Assembly: GCA_017694875.1 (NCBI GenBank)
Contig: JADIMG010000098.1
Span: forward strand, 1 to 52,334
Direction of reading: 5' to 3'
Length of the DNA: 52,334 nucleotides
From: Candidatus Gallipaludibacter merdavium
GTDB lineage: Bacteria; Bacteroidota; Bacteroidia; Bacteroidales; Paludibacteraceae
A program made the position numbers and the translations under genes. How positions within the stretch are numbered: position 1 is the first letter of the stretch; every line of letters starts with the position of its first letter. The notes beneath the pieces were generated by a model. The model saw nothing but the letters and a program-made list of their open reading frames with translations, was not told the DNA's origin and did no database searches. Shown here one piece after another: positions 49,903 through 52,334 of this stretch.

Positions 49903-51342
49903 CTAGAAATTTGGTAGGAGATATTTCTCCCCTTCTTCAAAAATATTTTCAACTCGGTTAATCTCTAAGAAGGTTGTACCAATGCCACCGCTGAAACTTC
50001 CACTCAGATAGCATATATTATCTTCATAAGTGATCCAACCGTCTTTCAGTAGCATTTTCAATGCTTTCAAAAAATAGGCGCGAGAATTTTCCGCTTCAGG
50101 CAGATACAGAGGGAAAACACCGTATGACAATGCCAAGGTACGTGTAGAGGGCTCGTTGTAGCAAATTGCCAATACTGGATTGTTGCCACGATATGCAGCT
50201 ACATAACGGGCTGTTTTTCCACTGTATGTATCGGTAATGATAGCTTTTGTACCTAAATTCTTACCCGCCATCACAGCAGAATGGGAGAGGTAAGATGTAA
50301 TATCGTTTGTCAGAATTTCGATTGGAATGTCGTTTTCTGCCATTTTGGTCAATTCTGCCTCTTTGGCAATTTTTGCCATGGTCTTAACTGCCTCAACCGG
50401 ATATTTTCCATAAGCAGTTTCTCCGCTGAGCATCAGTGCGTCTGTTCTATAATAAATCGCATTGGCAATGTCTGTTACTTCGGCACGTGTTGGGCGGGGA
50501 TTGTTAATCATGGAATGGAGCATCTGGGTAGCTACAATGACTGGCTTTTTGGCTTGTACACATTTCCTTATCAGGCGCCGTTGGATTCCCGGAATCTTTT
50601 CCTGGGCAATCTCAATACCCAAGTCACCACGTGCCACCATTACACCATACGCATATTTGATAATTTCATCAATATTGTCAACTCCTTCCTGGTTTTCAAT
50701 TTTTGCGATGATTTTTATAGGACTCTTATGTGCATCAAGGATTTCTTGTATATCCAATACATCCTGTTTGTTTCTTACAAAGGAATGTGCAATAAAATCT
50801 ACATTGTTCTGAATGGCATACAAGATGTTTTGTTTGTCGCGTTCAGTAAGTGATGGCAGATTGATTCTGACACCAGGAACATTCACACTTTTACGACTGC
50901 CTAGTGTTCCGTCGTTTTGGGCTTCGCAAATCAGATGGTTTTCCTGTTTTTTGATTACTTTCAGTTCAATTTCGCCATCGTCAAACAGGATGTCATCGCC
51001 CACATTCAAATCTCTGACAAAGTTAACGTAGTTTACGCAGATGCATTCATGGGTTGACATCTGCTCAGGATTACCCATGATACGGATACGGTCTGATGTC
51101 TTTATTTCGATTTGGTCATTTTCAGCCACAGTGGTACGCACTTCTGGCCCTTTTGTATCCATTAAAATACCAATTTGTGGAGAAACGGCACGTACATTAG
51201 TGATGATTTTATTGAAACCTTCTGCCGTCAGATGGGCCGAGTTCATGCGTACAACATTCATACCCGCTTCATATAATTCGCGTATAAATGATTCATCACA
51301 GCGTTTATCGCTAATGGTTGCAACAATCTTAGTGGATTTCAT
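49903..51342 (-). CDS. pyk: Pyruvate kinase
   Basis: A 479-residue enzyme making pyruvate and ATP from phosphoenolpyruvate and ADP. It shows the N-terminal TKIVATISDKR and NVVRMNSAH, a B domain (about 70-165), the catalytic IAKIENQEGVDNIDEI (Lys and Glu of the active site) and VARGDLGIEI, the K+/ADP segment KPVIVATQMLHSMINNPRPTRAE, and a C-terminal regulatory domain (about 345-479). Length is standard. Third gene of the run SemiSWEET - aroQ - pyk - receptor. Confidence 0.97.
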   Translation of the reverse strand: MKSTKIVATISDKRCDESFIRELYEAGMNVVRMNSAHLTAEGFNKIITNVRAVSPQIGILMDTKGPEVRTTVAENDQIEIKTSDRIRIMGNPEQMSTHECICVNYVNFVRDLNVGDDILFDDGEIELKVIKKQENHLICEAQNDGTLGSRKSVNVPGVRINLPSLTERDKQNILYAIQNNVDFIAHSFVRNKQDVLDIQEILDAHKSPIKIIAKIENQEGVDNIDEIIKYAYGVMVARGDLGIEIAQEKIPGIQRRLIRKCVQAKKPVIVATQMLHSMINNPRPTRAEVTDIANAIYYRTDALMLSGETAYGKYPVEAVKTMAKIAKEAELTKMAENDIPIEILTNDITSYLSHSAVMAGKNLGTKAIITDTYSGKTARYVAAYRGNNPVLAICYNEPSTRTLALSYGVFPLYLPEAENSRAYFLKALKMLLKDGWITYEDNICYLSGSFSGGIGTTFLEINRVENIFEEGEKYLLPNF

Positions 51343-51361
51343 GATTTCATTCTATATTATT

Positions 51362-51784
51362 TTATTCGTTTATTAATGCTGCTATTGCCAATGTGTAGGA
51401 TTGAAGGCCAAAACCACATATAACACCTTTGCACACAGGACTTAGAAAGGATTGACGTCTGAAACTTTCTCTGGCATGTACGTTACTGATATGTACTTCT
51501 ACAACCGGACTGCTTATAGCCTTTATGGCATCAGCCAATGCTATGGAAGTATGGGTATATGCACCTGCGTTAAGTACAATACCATCTACAGAAAAACCGA
51601 CTGCGTGCAGTTTGTCAATTAAATCGCCTTCGTGATTGCTTTGGAAATATTCAAAATGAACATCAGGATAAAGCGTTGGGAGAGAGGCTAGATAGTCATC
51701 AAATGATTGGTTGCCATAAATGTTGGGTTCTCGTGTGCCCAAAAGATTCAGATTAGGGCCGTTGATGATAACTATACTCTTCAT
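51362..51784 (-). CDS. aroQ: 3-Dehydroquinate dehydratase, type II
   Basis: A 140-residue type II enzyme of the shikimate pathway. Motifs are IINGPNLNLLGTREPNIYG (with the catalytic Tyr and Arg loop), ESNHEGD-like QSNHEGDLID, LNAGAYTHTSIAL, VEVHISNVHARE (catalytic His) and RQSFLSPVCKGVICGFG. Nineteen bp ahead of pyk, which uses the same precursor phosphoenolpyruvate; the other aromatic gene in this window lies 22 kb away. Confidence 0.96.
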   Translation of the reverse strand: MKSIVIINGPNLNLLGTREPNIYGNQSFDDYLASLPTLYPDVHFEYFQSNHEGDLIDKLHAVGFSVDGIVLNAGAYTHTSIALADAIKAISSPVVEVHISNVHARESFRRQSFLSPVCKGVICGFGLQSYTLAIAALINE

Positions 51785-51799
51785 ATTCCTTTATCTGTG

Positions 51800-52075
51800 T
51801 TATTTCTTTTTCTCGTTACGTAAATTTTTGATGGACATATATAGTATATAGAAAGAGGGCACAAGGCATATTCCATTGGTAATCCACATTTCCGGTATGT
51901 TTGCCAATACACCATACAGAAACCAAAAGAATACTCCCGTTGTCAGGATGGTGAACATAAGCAACGAGATGCTATGTGTGTCCTTGGTTTTATATACCTT
52001 AATGGCTTGTGGAAATTGGGCTATTGCCAAGCACGTCCCTGCCATGTATCCAATTATTTGAAGTGCAATATCCAT
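51800..52075 (-). CDS. SemiSWEET sugar transporter
   Basis: A 91-residue membrane protein with three helices forming one PQ-loop unit: IGYMAGTCLAIAQFPQAIKVY (PQ motif at about residue 22), ISLLMFTILTTGVFFWFLYG, and MWITNGICLVPSFYILYM (with the conserved Asn). Two copies assemble into a facilitative sugar carrier in the inner membrane. First gene of the operon with aroQ, pyk and the outer-membrane receptor; 15 bp before aroQ. Confidence 0.92.
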   Translation of the reverse strand: MDIALQIIGYMAGTCLAIAQFPQAIKVYKTKDTHSISLLMFTILTTGVFFWFLYGVLANIPEMWITNGICLVPSFYILYMSIKNLRNEKKK

Positions 52076-52091
52076 CAGGAAAAATTTTCTG

Positions 52092-52122
52092 CAAAGATAG
52101 TGAAAACCGACAATTGCTGCAA
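52092..52122 (-). promoter_or_regulatory. Promoter of the SemiSWEET-aroQ-pyk-receptor operon
   Basis: On the minus strand TTG (52122-52120), 20-nt spacer, TATCTTTG (52099-52092), giving a leader of about 10 nt before the ATG at 52075. Confidence 0.72.
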
Positions 52123-52175
52123 GCAGAATCTTAAGTCAAACTTGCCCATGTTTAGGCAGGATACAGCCTTATTGC

Positions 52176-52201
52176 AATAATTGAATCGCCATTCAATTAT
52201 T
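52176..52201. terminator. Hairpin in the right-hand intergenic end
   Basis: Perfect 11-bp stem AATAATTGAAT/ATTCAATTATT with loop CGCC, outside any gene; no U-run. It may end a gene entering from beyond the right edge. The rest (52202-52334) shows only GGCAATCTCAATTGC-like imperfect direct repeats and no gene. Confidence 0.4.
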
Positions 52202-52334
52202 AGACCTAAAATCCGCAAGCAATCTCAATGGCAATCTCAATTGCAGTAAAGAGCTTGAACACTATGCATCATGATAGTATGAGCGTGAATTTTGTCCGAT
52301 TTGTGCATACCTTCCCCTTACCCCACAATGCGAC

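Overview
The window comes from an anaerobic member of the Bacteroidales (phylum Bacteroidota). Three things show this. First, at least fifteen genes are preceded by the phylum's own promoter pattern, a TTG box followed 19-20 bases later by TAnnTTTG. Second, the gene set is typical: type III glutamine synthetase, Bacteroides-type tryptophanase, a BspA-like leucine-rich repeat protein, bactofilin, a two-gene LysO exporter and an outer-membrane TonB-type receptor. Third, a PorE-like lipoprotein and a protein with a C-terminal type IX secretion sorting domain point to a lineage that keeps the type IX secretion system. The hydrogenase maturases HydE/G/F and a pyrophosphate-dependent phosphofructokinase fit a fermentative, strictly anaerobic life. 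I cannot fix the genus.

Layout. 1-2.4 kb: tail of an unknown gene, then a two-gene ATPase/RloB cassette resembling the AbiL phage-defence system, bracketed by an exact 38-bp duplication of the clpB terminator. 2.4-10.2 kb: clpB (reverse), a secreted DUF4861 protein, pyrophosphate-dependent phosphofructokinase, a PlsC-type acyltransferase and a patatin. 10.2-17.4 kb: glnN with a long structured leader, an HD-domain protein, and the hydE-hydG-hydF operon. 17.5-23.4 kb: BspA-like repeat protein, an arginase-fold protein, tryptophanase, an old-yellow-enzyme-type oxidoreductase and tRNA-Gly(CCC). 23.8-29.6 kb: recQ and a phenylalanine operon (prephenate dehydratase, aminotransferase, DAHP synthase/chorismate mutase) preceded by a complete Phe-codon leader peptide and attenuator. 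29.6-33.5 kb (reverse): grpE-dnaJ, an exonuclease and dnaN. 33.8-38.4 kb: dnaE and a peptidoglycan glycosyltransferase. 38.4-43.4 kb (reverse): a five-gene run bactofilin - DUF1015 - PorE-like - thyA - folA. 43.6-47.3 kb: a T9SS cargo protein, recR, a small membrane protein, a HAD phosphatase and split lysO. 47.5-52.1 kb (reverse): SemiSWEET - aroQ - pyk - outer-membrane receptor, one apparent transcript.

The most interesting content is regulatory. (1) The leader of the Phe operon encodes a peptide with 11 Phe in 23 residues followed by mutually exclusive antiterminator and terminator hairpins. (2) clpB and grpE-dnaJ share a sigma-54-type -24/-12 element with a TGTCAnnnTGACA-like palindrome just upstream, at spacings that differ by about one helical turn. 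(3) glnN has a roughly 275-nt leader with a 16-bp terminator-like hairpin that pairs fully only in the sense RNA. (4) The defence cassette sits between clpB and what looks like clpB's original terminator. All of these are read by eye from sequence; none has been tested by alignment or folding software.
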